Shown: positions 16,514 through 25,610, numbered from the stretch's first letter. The stretch is 28,506 nucleotides of DNA from Gemmatimonadales bacterium UBA7889 (GCA_002501085.1 DLRL01000040.1:1-28506); one strand, 5' to 3'. Notes: a model not told the origin generated them from the letters alone. Numbers and translations are program-made.

Positions 16514-17347
16514 GTGTCTAGTGGGGAGGTAACTGAGCCTAAGGCCTATGTACATGGGTACGGTGAGCGGGAAGCCCAGCGACTCATGGACCAAGCCGAA
16601 TCTGTCTCGGATCTGATCCACCACGACACCGAGTTCCCGCCAGACAGCAGGATCCTCGAGGTCGCCTGTGGAGTCGGCGCTCAGACGGTTGCGATGGCTC
16701 AGCGACTCCCTGCTTGCCGTTTCGTGTCATTTGACAAAATCCCGCAATCGGTTGGGTTGGCCGCAGAGCGCGTCCGGACAGCCGGACTGCAGGAGGTACA
16801 TCTGCTTACCGCTGACCTGTTTGAAGCTCCGTTCAAACCAGAAAGTTTCGACGTTTTATTCGTCAGCTATCTGCTCGAGCACCTACCTGACCCTCTTGCT
16901 GCGCTGATCAGCCTCAAAACACTTCTGCGTCCCGGTGGTACCTTACTTGTTGTGGAAGGAGATCATGGGTCTTGCTACTTCCATCCAGACACCCCAGAGG
17001 CCATTCGTGCGTGGAAGTGCCTTATCGAGGTCCAGGCTGGGCTCGGATGCGACTCCGAAATCGGACGAAGACTGCATCCGCTACTTCAGTCTGCAGGTTT
17101 CGAAAATGTGCGAGTCTCCCCACGTATGGTCTATGCAGACAAAAGCCGTCCGCTCATGCAGCATCAGTTCGTACTTCAGACGATCGTGCCAATGGTCGAG
17201 GGCATTCGAATTGAAGCACTGACCAAGAATCTGATGTCGCCTATCGAGTGGGAGAAGGGCGTCGCAGACCTCCGGGAAACCGGACTCAGCTCAAAGGGCA
17301 CCTTCTGCTATACATTCTTCAAAGCCAGCGCTAAGAAGTGCGACTAA
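16514..17347 (+). CDS. Class I SAM-dependent methyltransferase
   Basis: 277-residue cytosolic methyltransferase. Motif I is RILEVACGVGAQT (46-58), motif II centres on SFDKIPQSV, and the post-I region reads FDVLFVSYLLEHLPDPLAAL, followed by LRPGGTLLVVEGDHGS. GTG 16514 is the only in-frame start that keeps the family-typical YVHGYGEREAQRL opening. It immediately follows the protease TAG with no gap, so translation is probably coupled. The C-terminal part (FENVRVSPRMVYAD and FCYTFFKA) suggests a small-molecule methylase rather than a DNA or RNA enzyme. The substrate cannot be read from the sequence. It ends 66 bases from the end of the convergent amidase. Confidence 0.87.
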   Translation: MSSGEVTEPKAYVHGYGEREAQRLMDQAESVSDLIHHDTEFPPDSRILEVACGVGAQTVAMAQRLPACRFVSFDKIPQSVGLAAERVRTAGLQEVHLLTADLFEAPFKPESFDVLFVSYLLEHLPDPLAALISLKTLLRPGGTLLVVEGDHGSCYFHPDTPEAIRAWKCLIEVQAGLGCDSEIGRRLHPLLQSAGFENVRVSPRMVYADKSRPLMQHQFVLQTIVPMVEGIRIEALTKNLMSPIEWEKGVADLRETGLSSKGTFCYTFFKASAKKCD

Positions 17348-17413
17348 TCTGAATACCGCTGTGCTAAGCTGGGAGTGAATGAATAGGCACAAATAAGGTT
17401 CAGTTAGTATGGC
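17348..17413. other. Convergent intergenic region
   Basis: 66 bases between the methyltransferase stop and the stop of the secreted amidase on the other strand. I see no strong inverted repeat or T-run, so no intrinsic terminator is called. Confidence 0.4.
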
Positions 17414-19012
17414 CTACCTCCGAATCTCTTCACCCAAAAGTGGTGGAGTCATCTTAGGGTCACGTCTCACCTTAGTAGCCTGCTCAAATGCATACCCTAG
17501 CCCAAATAAGCGGGGCTCACTGAACGGTCGACCGAGAAATGAGATTCCAACCGGAAGCTGATCACTGGTAAAACCACCGGGTACAATCAAGTCTGGGAAC
17601 CCGGTGAGATTTGCGATGTTCGTAGCAGATACTCCTCCACCGCCACCGTTTACCAAAGAAGGACGAGTAGGTGAAGTCGGGTATACAATCGCATCGAGGT
17701 TTTGGGCATCCATGAGCCCGGCCACAATACTTTGTACCATCGGGAGTCCATAGTTCTTCATCGCTATGTACTCATGGTCATCGAGCGTTCCACTCTCCTC
17801 CTCCTGTCTGAGCAGTGACCAACGTGTAGGGTTTGGTGTTCCGCCCTCTGGGGTGAGTGATGTAATCTCCATGGACCGCTCTACCATCTCCTTAAGCGTC
17901 TTTGGGTATTCCGGTCCAATCGTGGCCAGATACTCAGGGATTTGAGCACGAAACTCTCTCCACCGTATAGTCGTATACCAGTCACCCTTGATATCCAGAA
18001 GCCACTGAGGAAAATAGACATCCACCACAGTGGCACCCTCGGCTCGCATCGCCTCAAGCGAAGCCTCAAGAATCCAGTCAACCTCGGTATCTTGCCCCAG
18101 AACATCTCGGGCAACCCCGATTCTTGCATCACCGAGTGCGCTCACGTCCAAAAATTGGGTGTAATTGGTTTCAAAACGATCGGCGCTCTTACTCGTCGCA
18201 GCGTCCTCCGGGTCGATTCCGGTCATGACACCCAGCATTGCTGCCACATCGTATACATGCCGCGCCATAGGGCCTGCCATGTCAAAAGAGAGGGCAAGCG
18301 GTACGATACCATCACGACTTAATAAACCATGTGTTGGCTTGAGTCCGGCTATACCATTGGCTGTAGTTGGTCCACGAACAGATCCACCCGTATCCGTGCC
18401 GATACCCAACTGCGCAAAAGCGGCTGCTATTGCTGCGCCCGTCCCTCCAGAAGAGCCTGCCGGGGAACGCTCTGTATCATGAGGATTCCTGATAAAGCCA
18501 CCGACCGAACTCATCGTTACACCAGAGGCGAGTTCGCTCATGTTGAGCTTCGCTAGAACGATCGCCCCGGCGTTCCTAAGTCTTTCAACGATAAACGCGT
18601 CATCTGGTGGCAGTGACCCTGCCAAAAGCAATGAGCCGGCAGTGGTGGGCATGTCAGCAGTATCGATGTTGTCCTTAAGTGCTACGGGGATACCATGTAA
18701 TGGAGAACGCGGTCCACTCAGCCTGCGTTCCTCATCAAGGATTCTCGCGGTCTCTAAAGCCTGGTCATTTAGCCAGAGGACAGCGTTGAGACGGGGGCCA
18801 TCCTGATCGTAGGCCTGGATCCGAGCAAGATACAGTTCGACAAGGCGCTCAGAAGTCAGAGTTCCTGAGTTAAAGGCGGCGTTGATATCCTCAATCGTTG
18901 CCTCGGAGAGGCCGAGCATTTGAGCCGATAAATTATTGGTAATAGGTGCGTATAGGCCCGTGAATAGGCCAAGTAGTAGCATGGTACGCCAAACACATCT
19001 CGCTGTACTCAT
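17414..19012 (-). CDS. Secreted amidase-signature hydrolase
   Basis: 532-residue amidase with an N-terminal signal peptide (MLLLGLFTGLYAPI hydrophobic core, cleavage near LSAQ at 31). The catalytic triad is complete: Lys113 in VALKD, Ser187 in AGSSGG and nucleophile Ser211 in DTGGSVRGP. I chose ATG 19012 because an AGAGG site sits seven bases upstream and the signal peptide starts there. The longer in-frame start at 19156 adds 48 non-signal residues. Export separates its role from the cytosolic amidase at 12575: it would act on amides or peptides in the periplasm. The gene is divergent from the molybdenum hydroxylase operon across 208 bases. Confidence 0.92.
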   Translation of the reverse strand: MSTARCVWRTMLLLGLFTGLYAPITNNLSAQMLGLSEATIEDINAAFNSGTLTSERLVELYLARIQAYDQDGPRLNAVLWLNDQALETARILDEERRLSGPRSPLHGIPVALKDNIDTADMPTTAGSLLLAGSLPPDDAFIVERLRNAGAIVLAKLNMSELASGVTMSSVGGFIRNPHDTERSPAGSSGGTGAAIAAAFAQLGIGTDTGGSVRGPTTANGIAGLKPTHGLLSRDGIVPLALSFDMAGPMARHVYDVAAMLGVMTGIDPEDAATSKSADRFETNYTQFLDVSALGDARIGVARDVLGQDTEVDWILEASLEAMRAEGATVVDVYFPQWLLDIKGDWYTTIRWREFRAQIPEYLATIGPEYPKTLKEMVERSMEITSLTPEGGTPNPTRWSLLRQEEESGTLDDHEYIAMKNYGLPMVQSIVAGLMDAQNLDAIVYPTSPTRPSLVNGGGGGVSATNIANLTGFPDLIVPGGFTSDQLPVGISFLGRPFSEPRLFGLGYAFEQATKVRRDPKMTPPLLGEEIRR

Positions 19013-19220
19013 TATCACACCTCTTTCACTAGATTTCGGGACTGCTAGATGCCACATATCGGGTTTCTCGAACAAGCGCACAAGCTCGTCACCCTCTCTA
19101 CTCCTTCGACCGTAGCACAATCCGATGGCTCTCGCCAAATCTGACAGACGCGTCAATAAGTTGTCCGCTAGCCCACCCTACCTTACCATGCGCAAGTTCC
19201 CCAGGCAGGAGTCAGGTTAG
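19013..19220. other. Divergent intergenic region, amidase / PaoABC-like operon
   Basis: 208 bases between the amidase ATG (19012) and the GTG of the iron-sulfur subunit (19221). It carries an SD for each direction: AGAGG on the minus strand and AGGA near 19207 on the plus strand. Promoters of both units are expected, but I cannot assign boxes with confidence. The N-terminal extension of the amidase ORF that crosses it is not considered coding. Confidence 0.45.
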
Positions 19221-19913
19221 GTGAGTGATACAGACACCTTCGAAGCCGCCCAAACCACAAGCGCTTCCGCTCACGCTGTCAGTGACTCGGATACGGTCGT
19301 CATCAGGCCCGAAACAACACCCGAGTGGTCCCGTCGCAATTTCATAAAAGGAGTCATCGCTTCCGGAGTCACTGTTTCCGGAGCTGTGTACTTTGGCCCG
19401 GCACTAGCGCCTCCCCAGCCTTTATCAGCGCAGGGTGTACCGCGTCTGATCACACTCAATGTCAACGGTCAAACTCGTCGGGTTGACGTACTGCCAGGTG
19501 AGACACTCGCGATGACCCTTCGCTATAAACTCGGACTCACAGGAACAAAGTTAGGGTGTGATCGTGGCGAGTGCGGTGCGTGCACTGTACTCATCAGCGG
19601 TACAACTCATTATTCCTGCTCGACGCTCACCCAACGAGTACGTGATCGTAAGATCACTACTGTCGAAGGACTCGAAAGCCCGGACGGCAACCTACACCCG
19701 GTTCAACAAGCATTTGTTGACGAACTCGGTCCTCAATGCGGCTTCTGTACGCCAGGACAAGTGATGTCAGCTGTCGCATTGCTTGAGGCAAATCCTAAGC
19801 CCACACGAGCAGAAGCCCGTGTCGCCATGTCAGGAAATCTCTGCCGTTGTGGTGCATATGATCATTATTTGAACGGTGTGATGCGTGCCGCGGGGGAGTC
19901 ACAAAATGGCTGA
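19221..19913 (+). CDS. [2Fe-2S] subunit of molybdenum hydroxylase with Tat signal (PaoA-like)
   Basis: 230-residue small subunit carrying two [2Fe-2S] clusters. A long N-terminal Tat signal has the motif SRRNFIKG (Arg38, Arg39) followed by a hydrophobic stretch. The plant-type ferredoxin domain binds its cluster through Cys113, Cys118, Cys121 and Cys133. The helical domain uses CGFC (Cys173, Cys176) and CRC (Cys208, Cys210). It would pass electrons from the Moco subunit to FAD. A Tat signal on this subunit, with none on the other two, is the pattern of periplasmic E. coli PaoABC. The start GTG 19221 has a nearby AGGA. Its stop overlaps the Moco subunit start (ATGGCTGA). Confidence 0.93.
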   Translation: MSDTDTFEAAQTTSASAHAVSDSDTVVIRPETTPEWSRRNFIKGVIASGVTVSGAVYFGPALAPPQPLSAQGVPRLITLNVNGQTRRVDVLPGETLAMTLRYKLGLTGTKLGCDRGECGACTVLISGTTHYSCSTLTQRVRDRKITTVEGLESPDGNLHPVQQAFVDELGPQCGFCTPGQVMSAVALLEANPKPTRAEARVAMSGNLCRCGAYDHYLNGVMRAAGESQNG

Positions 19914-22305
19914 CCTGATCGGTAGAGATTTCACCCCACCTGACATTCGCGCAAAAGTTACCGGTAGAGCTAAGTACGCAGAAGATTTTCGGGCTGATGG
20001 AATGCTCTTTTGTCGACTTCTTAAGAGTCCGATGCCCCACGCTCGTGTACGAACCATCGATACTGCTGAGGCACTCAGCATGGATGGTGTCATCGCCATA
20101 CTGACAGCAGATGAAGTCCCTAAACAACAGGGTCCTGCCAATAATATCCTTACAAATGAGCCCCATTTCGTCGGGGAACCGATCCTTGCCGTAGCCGCTG
20201 TTGATGAAACCACTGCACAAAATGCAATCGAAGCAATCAAGCTGGATCTCGAACCACTGCCCTTCTGTCTAGATCCATTAGAAAGCCTCAAGCCCGGAGG
20301 CCCAAATGCGCGCACGGACGGCAACACCATCGTGCCGCGTGAAGGTGTCAAGGAAATCAAATGGAAATCAGAAGACTTCATCGCAACGGATGAGGGCAAG
20401 CTTCCAATGGGCGAACCAACCACTGAGTGGTCCTACGGTGATCTGGAGCAAGGTTTTGCAGAGGCCGCACTTATCGTAGATGAAAGCTTCGTCACGGCGA
20501 GCCACTCGCATCATTCGATGGAGCCCCGGACTGCGATGGCGTATTGGCAGAACGGGAAGTGCTATGTCCATGGGTCAAGCCAAAGCCAGGCAATCGTTCT
20601 ACCCGGGCTGGCAAATTACATCGGCATCGAGCCTGAAGACCTAGTGTATATCGCTGAGTACTGTGGAGGTGGCTTCGGCTCAAAGGGTGGTGCGTACCCG
20701 ACAATGGCAATTCCCGCGCATATGTCGAAGAAGACAGGGAGACCTGTCCTCATGCGCATCAGCCGTGCAGAAGAATACTTCCTCGGCTCAGCGAGGCCCG
20801 GATTCCAGGGCCACCTTAAGATCGGATTTCGCGAAGATGGTCGAATGACTGCCGCTGACCTGTACATCGTGCAGGAGAACGGTCCCAATTCTGGATTCGG
20901 AGACATGGGAAGTGCAGCTGGAGCAGTATCCATCGTCTATACTCCCCATGCGATGCGCTTCCGGGGCATCTCCGTTTTGACGAACACTCCACCTCGCGGT
21001 GCGCAGCGAGGCCCGGGCCAGAACCAAATGGCGACTGCAATCGAGCCCCTGCTCGACAAGGCAGCTCAGGAATTGGGAATCGATCGGGTTGCCATCCGCC
21101 GAATAAATGCACCCGATAGCAACTCACGTTACGGAGCCAACCAAGGTCCAATAACTAGCGCACACCTACGAGAAGCCTTGGACATAGGTGCAAACCAGTT
21201 TGGCTGGGCTGAGAGAAGTACCCGCAGTGGTCAACGCACTGGGTCCAAAGTGATTGGGATTGGCGTCGGCCAAGCCTTCCACTCAGCTGGGTCAAGTGGC
21301 TTTGACGGCCTGGTCCGCATAACGCCAGACGGAAAGCTGCACGTCCACACCGGCGTTGGTAACCTCGGAACTTATTCTTATGCGGCAACGTCGCGTGTTG
21401 CAGCTGACGTACTCAAGCATCGATGGGAGAATACAGTGCTTGTGCGAGGAAACTCGAGCCACCACCTACCCTGGAACAATGGGCAATTTGGGAGCAACAC
21501 ATCATTCACGATGACTCGCACAAACTATGCAGCTGCGATGGACGCGTTGCAGAAACTTAAGGAGCTTGCCGCAATTGAACTCGGTGGTGAAGCAAATGAC
21601 TACGACGTCGCCAACGAGACAGTTTTCAGACGTGGTAATCCATCGAGGTATATCACCTACGCCCAAGCAGCGCAGCAAGCAATTAAGGTCCAAGGAGCTT
21701 ATAGCGGATATGAAACGCCTGATGAGATCAATTCTATGACACGGCGTGCGGTGGAAGGGTTAGTGGGTACGGGACTCATCGGAGTTGCCCGTGACAACTT
21801 GGAGCGACGCGGCACTGTGCCAGCACTGGCTGCAGGCTTCATCGAGATCGAAATCGACGTCGAGACTGGACGAATCGAGATTCTCGACTACCTCGGAGTC
21901 GCAGATTGCGGAACGGTCCTACACCCGCAAAGCCTCGCGAACCAGATCAAGGGCGGTGCAGTGATGGGTTTTGGTATGGCGTGCACCGAACGTCACATTT
22001 ACGACTCGAAGTGGGGACTCCCAGGAGGTGTCGGCTTCTACCAAGCAAAGCCCCCATCCTATGTGGACGTTCCTTCGGAGATGGACTGGGCAGCTGTGGG
22101 TATTCCAGATCCACAGAATCCGGTAGGAGCGAAGGGGATTGGTGAACCGCTAATGGGCTGTGCCGCAGCGGCGCTTTTATGCGCGATCTCCGATGCATTA
22201 GGTGGCCATTACTTCAATCGGACACCTGTCGTCCCAGACATGATCGTGAATGCGTTTATGGGTCAAGAACAGTCACATCGTCCACTCCAGGTCAACACCC
22301 AGTAG
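19906..22305 (+). CDS. Molybdenum cofactor-binding subunit (PaoC-like, xanthine dehydrogenase family)
   Basis: 799-residue catalytic subunit. ATG 19906 is preferred over GTG 19885 because a GGGGGAG site lies about eight bases upstream and the start overlaps the previous stop by eight bases. It opens RDFTPPDIRAKVTGRAKYAEDF, typical of the aldehyde oxidase/xanthine dehydrogenase a/b hammerhead domain. Moco-binding motifs include CGGGFGSKGG (253-262), the TPPRGAQRGPGQNQMA region and a NQIKGG loop. The candidate catalytic glutamate is Glu747 in AKGIGEP. It has no signal peptide and should be carried through Tat by the small subunit. An aldehyde or N-heterocycle substrate is likely, but cannot be named. 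Confidence 0.93.
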   Translation: MADLIGRDFTPPDIRAKVTGRAKYAEDFRADGMLFCRLLKSPMPHARVRTIDTAEALSMDGVIAILTADEVPKQQGPANNILTNEPHFVGEPILAVAAVDETTAQNAIEAIKLDLEPLPFCLDPLESLKPGGPNARTDGNTIVPREGVKEIKWKSEDFIATDEGKLPMGEPTTEWSYGDLEQGFAEAALIVDESFVTASHSHHSMEPRTAMAYWQNGKCYVHGSSQSQAIVLPGLANYIGIEPEDLVYIAEYCGGGFGSKGGAYPTMAIPAHMSKKTGRPVLMRISRAEEYFLGSARPGFQGHLKIGFREDGRMTAADLYIVQENGPNSGFGDMGSAAGAVSIVYTPHAMRFRGISVLTNTPPRGAQRGPGQNQMATAIEPLLDKAAQELGIDRVAIRRINAPDSNSRYGANQGPITSAHLREALDIGANQFGWAERSTRSGQRTGSKVIGIGVGQAFHSAGSSGFDGLVRITPDGKLHVHTGVGNLGTYSYAATSRVAADVLKHRWENTVLVRGNSSHHLPWNNGQFGSNTSFTMTRTNYAAAMDALQKLKELAAIELGGEANDYDVANETVFRRGNPSRYITYAQAAQQAIKVQGAYSGYETPDEINSMTRRAVEGLVGTGLIGVARDNLERRGTVPALAAGFIEIEIDVETGRIEILDYLGVADCGTVLHPQSLANQIKGGAVMGFGMACTERHIYDSKWGLPGGVGFYQAKPPSYVDVPSEMDWAAVGIPDPQNPVGAKGIGEPLMGCAAAALLCAISDALGGHYFNRTPVVPDMIVNAFMGQEQSHRPLQVNTQ

Positions 22306-22318
22306 AGGAGTAAGCCCA

Positions 22319-23305
22319 ATGATGAAAGATATGATCCCGGGCTTCGAACTCTTTCAGCCGACAGAAGTTGAGAGTGCCCTTGAGCTCCTCGACCGCTTTG
22401 GGGAGGATGGCTGGGCCCTTGCGGGTGGCTACGATAGCCTAGACTGGTTCAAGAATCGTGGTAAGCACCCCGAAGCCGTGATTGACCTCCAGGGCCTCGC
22501 AGGATTGAACCGGATTGTTGAAATCCCAAATGGTATCGAGATCGGCGCGCTCACAACCCTCACGGAGATCGAACATAGTCAGATCATCCGAGAACACTTC
22601 GGACTACTAGCTGAAGCTGCTAGCAAGGTAGCAAGCCCTCAAATTCGGAATGCTGGGACGCTGGGAGGGAACCTCTGCCAGGATGCCCGCTGCTGGTACT
22701 ACCGCTACGGGGTATCTTGCTATCGGGCAGGTGGGAACACTTGCTACGCTAGTGCTCCGGACGCACTCAATCGGGAACACGCACTCTTTGGCGTGAACCG
22801 CTGTGTGGCGGTGACACCCTCAGACACCGCTGTGGCTCTTGTGGCATTGGATGCAGAAATGGTTATTCGCAATTCCGGGGGAGAGAGGATAATCAATGCT
22901 GAACACTTCTTCATGGAGCCCTCGTCTGATATCACTCGCATGACCGTCCTTGAACCAAGCGATCTACTCACTGCTATCCGCATTCCAAATACGTGGATAG
23001 ATGCTGATTTTTACTTTGAGAAGGTCACAGACCGTAACAGCTGGGACTTTGCACTTGTAAGCATTGCCTCAGCAATCAAGAGTAATGCTGGCCAGATCGA
23101 TGACGCCCGTATTGTGTGCGGAGCTGTGCAATGCATTCCTCGGAGACTGGAAAATGTGGAGGCGATGATTCGGGGTCGGGTCCAGAACGAGAATACTGCA
23201 GCCGAAGCAGGTATTCTAGCAGTTCAAGAAGCCGAGCCACTGAACTACAACCACTTCAAGATTCCACTCATGGAGAATCTGGTGAAGCGGGCAGTAAGAG
23301 GCTGA
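22319..23305 (+). CDS. FAD-binding subunit with probable extra [4Fe-4S] site (PaoB-like)
   Basis: 328-residue FAD subunit of the molybdenum hydroxylase. I chose ATG 22319 because GAGGAG lies eight bases upstream; the longer ORF would overlap the Moco gene. FAD-binding landmarks are LAGGYDSLDWFKN (35-46) and RNAGTLGGN (110-118). A loop that follows has Cys120, Cys125, Cys134 and Cys142. PaoB and the beta subunit of 4-hydroxybenzoyl-CoA reductase carry a [4Fe-4S] cluster in the equivalent place, so these cysteines probably do the same. The C-terminal CO-dehydrogenase flavoprotein domain is complete. The gene sits 13 bases after the Moco subunit, so all three subunits are one operon. Confidence 0.92.
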   Translation: MMKDMIPGFELFQPTEVESALELLDRFGEDGWALAGGYDSLDWFKNRGKHPEAVIDLQGLAGLNRIVEIPNGIEIGALTTLTEIEHSQIIREHFGLLAEAASKVASPQIRNAGTLGGNLCQDARCWYYRYGVSCYRAGGNTCYASAPDALNREHALFGVNRCVAVTPSDTAVALVALDAEMVIRNSGGERIINAEHFFMEPSSDITRMTVLEPSDLLTAIRIPNTWIDADFYFEKVTDRNSWDFALVSIASAIKSNAGQIDDARIVCGAVQCIPRRLENVEAMIRGRVQNENTAAEAGILAVQEAEPLNYNHFKIPLMENLVKRAVRG

Positions 23306-23341
23306 ATCCCTACCAGACTGAACCATAAGGCTCACTGCCAC

Positions 23342-24502
23342 ATGGTTGAACAACGATGTCTGTTATCCTTGGCTGCTGTGCTTGCATTTTCATCTGCATG
23401 TTCTAATAACTCAGCAACCGACTCTCAGCAGGATGGCACTCTCTCATTCAACGACGGTGTCTACCTGGAAACCACATCTGAAACCAGCGCTAACGCGACC
23501 CTCGGAGACCTAGATGGGGATGGCGACCTCGACATCGTCTTGGCTAAAGGACGCCATTGGCCCTTGTTGGACATCGTCCTTCTAAACGATGGAAATGGCA
23601 GTTTCATAGAGCGCCACAACACCGGTGATTCAGCGGATAGAACGTATACCGCTGCTCTTGCTGACCTAGATGCTGATGGAGATTTAGATCTTGTTTTAGG
23701 TAACGATAGCCCGGATAAGAAACGCATTTACCATAATGATGGTACCGGGCATTTCAAGATGACCGGAACCTTCGGTGATGCGTCCTGGCCAACACGTAAC
23801 GTCACTGTCATAGACGTAACAGGCGACAGGCGACCTGATATTGTGGTCGCTAACCGAGGCGGAGCCCCGAGGGGAACAGCTAACTACATATGCCCCAATG
23901 ATGGCGAAGGATATTTCTCAACATGTACAGAGTTCTCTTCACAGTCAGCTACTACGATTGGCGCAGGAGATCTCACGGGGGACGGGCACATCGATCTTGT
24001 AGTTCCGCACCGAGATGGGGGACAAAGTTTCATTTACGTCAATGACGGTAACGGTGACTTCAAGACAAACGTGCCCCTAGGACCCACTGAATCAGCAACA
24101 CGGGCTATCGCACTTGGTGACATCAACGGAAATGGGAGATTAGACATAGTCGTCGGGAACGACGAAGAGGGAGGAGCCCTAATCTATGTCAATCATGACA
24201 ATTTAGTTTTCGAAGGCCCAATCCCCCTTGGGGCCCCGTCAGAACTCGTTTATTCGATTGCCATTGCTGACCTTGATGAAGATGATGACAACGACATCGT
24301 TCTGGGCGCTGTTGAGGCACCATCCGCTGTGCTAGTAAATAGTGGAGACGGCCTATCCTTCAGTATAATTCAGTTCGGGGATAGCGAGGGTGCGGTGTAC
24401 GGCCTGGCCATCGGAGACGTAAACAGGGATGGGCTACCCGATATTGTTACAGCACGATCCGGGGCTCCGAATATGCTGTACTTCAATGCAGGATCTCGAT
24501 GA
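23342..24502 (+). CDS. FG-GAP/VCBS-repeat lipoprotein, seven-motif propeller
   Basis: 386-residue probable lipoprotein; the signal peptide ends at SSAC (Cys20), a slightly unusual lipobox. Seven calcium-loop motifs of the form DxDxDxDxD begin at residues 56, 108, 158, 210, 260, 310 and 359, about 50 apart, each leading into a DIVLG-type strand. This is the signature of a seven-bladed FG-GAP beta-propeller that binds calcium. It starts only 36 bases after the FAD subunit and precedes a strong hairpin, so it is the last gene of the molybdenum hydroxylase operon. It may bind substrate or anchor the enzyme at the membrane. It has no catalytic motif that I recognise. Confidence 0.88.
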   Translation: MVEQRCLLSLAAVLAFSSACSNNSATDSQQDGTLSFNDGVYLETTSETSANATLGDLDGDGDLDIVLAKGRHWPLLDIVLLNDGNGSFIERHNTGDSADRTYTAALADLDADGDLDLVLGNDSPDKKRIYHNDGTGHFKMTGTFGDASWPTRNVTVIDVTGDRRPDIVVANRGGAPRGTANYICPNDGEGYFSTCTEFSSQSATTIGAGDLTGDGHIDLVVPHRDGGQSFIYVNDGNGDFKTNVPLGPTESATRAIALGDINGNGRLDIVVGNDEEGGALIYVNHDNLVFEGPIPLGAPSELVYSIAIADLDEDDDNDIVLGAVEAPSAVLVNSGDGLSFSIIQFGDSEGAVYGLAIGDVNRDGLPDIVTARSGAPNMLYFNAGSR

Positions 24503-24508
24503 TGTGAA

Positions 24509-24544
24509 GAGGGGTTATCCATCAGGTCAGATGGATAACCCCTC
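24509..24544. terminator. Perfect 15-bp hairpin between convergent operons, probable bidirectional terminator
   Basis: Left arm 24509-24523, six-base loop AGGTCA, right arm 24530-24544, with all 15 pairs matched. It starts six bases after the FG-GAP gene stop. There is no T-run right after either arm, so it is an atypical intrinsic terminator or a 3'-end stabilising hairpin. A second small hairpin (TCGCTA, five T, TAGCGA at 24563-24579) overlaps the stop codon of the opposing NHL gene. Position between two convergent operons supports termination from both sides. Confidence 0.7.
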
Positions 24545-24572
24545 CAAATACTGAATATCTAGTCGCTATTTT

Positions 24573-25610
24573 TTAGCGAATCCTGACATGCTTTCTCAAC
24601 ATCCTGGGTCCAACCTCAGCTCCGTACACATTCCCTAGGGCATCAGCGGTCACTCCCTCTGCTGCGGTCGTTCCACGAACGCCCAAGCGCCACTGTGGGT
24701 CCGGGATAAATGCAGTAATTAGACCATCATGGACACTCCCAATCCGGATCCCGCGTGAGAAGCCCATATTCGACATACTACCCGCGTTGCTCGACTCAGA
24801 GTCAGCGGAATACATAACATCGTTACCGTCAATATATAGTCCGCTCGGTCGACCAAACTGAGTCCATGTCATAAGGTGGTTCCCATTTTGGTCAAAAACC
24901 TGAGTTCGGCTGTTTCCCCGGTCTGCGACAAAAAGGCGGCCCTGGGAATCCATCGCAAGCGCATGTGGATCCCGGAACTCCCCGTTCTCCTTACCCGTCT
25001 CACCCCATTGCATAATGTAGTCGCCGCTGCTGTCGAATTTGACTACACGGTTGTTGTTTCCGGCTCCATGACCGTCAACCACAAATATGCTCCCATCTGG
25101 AGCCACAAGCATGTCGGATGGTTGGTTGAACGTATCTTCCCCGTCACCGGCCACACCTGCTGTACCCAAACTCATGAGCAACTCACCCATTGGGCTAAAT
25201 TTATGGACCTGATGCCCTTTATCTCCCGCCCCAGCAGCATCAGCGACCCAGACGTTACCTTCCGAATCTACGTGCAGCCCATGCGGCCAAACGATCATCC
25301 CCGCACCGAAGCTTCTTATCAGCTCTCCGTTAGGCGAAAAAAGCATTATTGGATCCCAGTCCTGTTGTTGCATACAGGCACCCTGGTTCGCTCCACACCG
25401 CTCACCTACCCAGACATTCATACCGTCCGGAGCCATGTATACCGCGCTTGTCGAACCCCAGGTCCTACCCTGCTCCAGCTGTCCCCAAACGCCGTCAACG
25501 GTGCGGTACGGATTCGGTGCATGATTCTGAGCCAATACGGGACCGGCCAGGGTGGCCAGTAAAGCCGCGGTTACAGCCAAGTCAAAACCTATTTGGCGTA
25601 TTCGGGTCAT
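24573..25610 (-). CDS. Secreted NHL-repeat beta-propeller protein
   Basis: 345-residue exported propeller. Signal peptide 1-27 (VLAQ at its end). Several NHL-type repeats follow: WPHGLHVDSEGNVWVADA, QPSDMLVAPDGSIFVVDG, DPHALAMDSQGRLFVADRGN with RTQVFDQNGN, and RPSGLYIDGNDVMYSADS. The fold is shared with peptidyl-hydroxyglycine alpha-amidating lyases, but I cannot confirm their zinc site, so no enzyme role is assigned. A loop near the N-terminus has two close cysteines (GERCGANQGACMQ), probably a disulfide. CAGGAG lies seven bases before ATG 25610. It is 77 bases downstream of the IorB-like gene on the same strand and probably belongs to that operon. Confidence 0.85.
   Translation of the reverse strand: MTRIRQIGFDLAVTAALLATLAGPVLAQNHAPNPYRTVDGVWGQLEQGRTWGSTSAVYMAPDGMNVWVGERCGANQGACMQQQDWDPIMLFSPNGELIRSFGAGMIVWPHGLHVDSEGNVWVADAAGAGDKGHQVHKFSPMGELLMSLGTAGVAGDGEDTFNQPSDMLVAPDGSIFVVDGHGAGNNNRVVKFDSSGDYIMQWGETGKENGEFRDPHALAMDSQGRLFVADRGNSRTQVFDQNGNHLMTWTQFGRPSGLYIDGNDVMYSADSESSNAGSMSNMGFSRGIRIGSVHDGLITAFIPDPQWRLGVRGTTAAEGVTADALGNVYGAEVGPRMLRKHVRIR

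Noticed and set aside
19013..19156. N-terminal extension of the secreted amidase
   Set aside because: The extra 48 residues precede a well-formed signal peptide whose ATG has its own SD.
22250..22318. N-terminal extension of the FAD subunit
   Set aside because: It overlaps the Moco subunit gene and is unlike the family start. GAGGAG supports ATG 22319.
24876..25562. Plus-strand ORF of 228 residues
   Set aside because: It is antisense to the NHL-repeat gene, which has a signal peptide, repeats and a good SD. The shadow product shows no domain.
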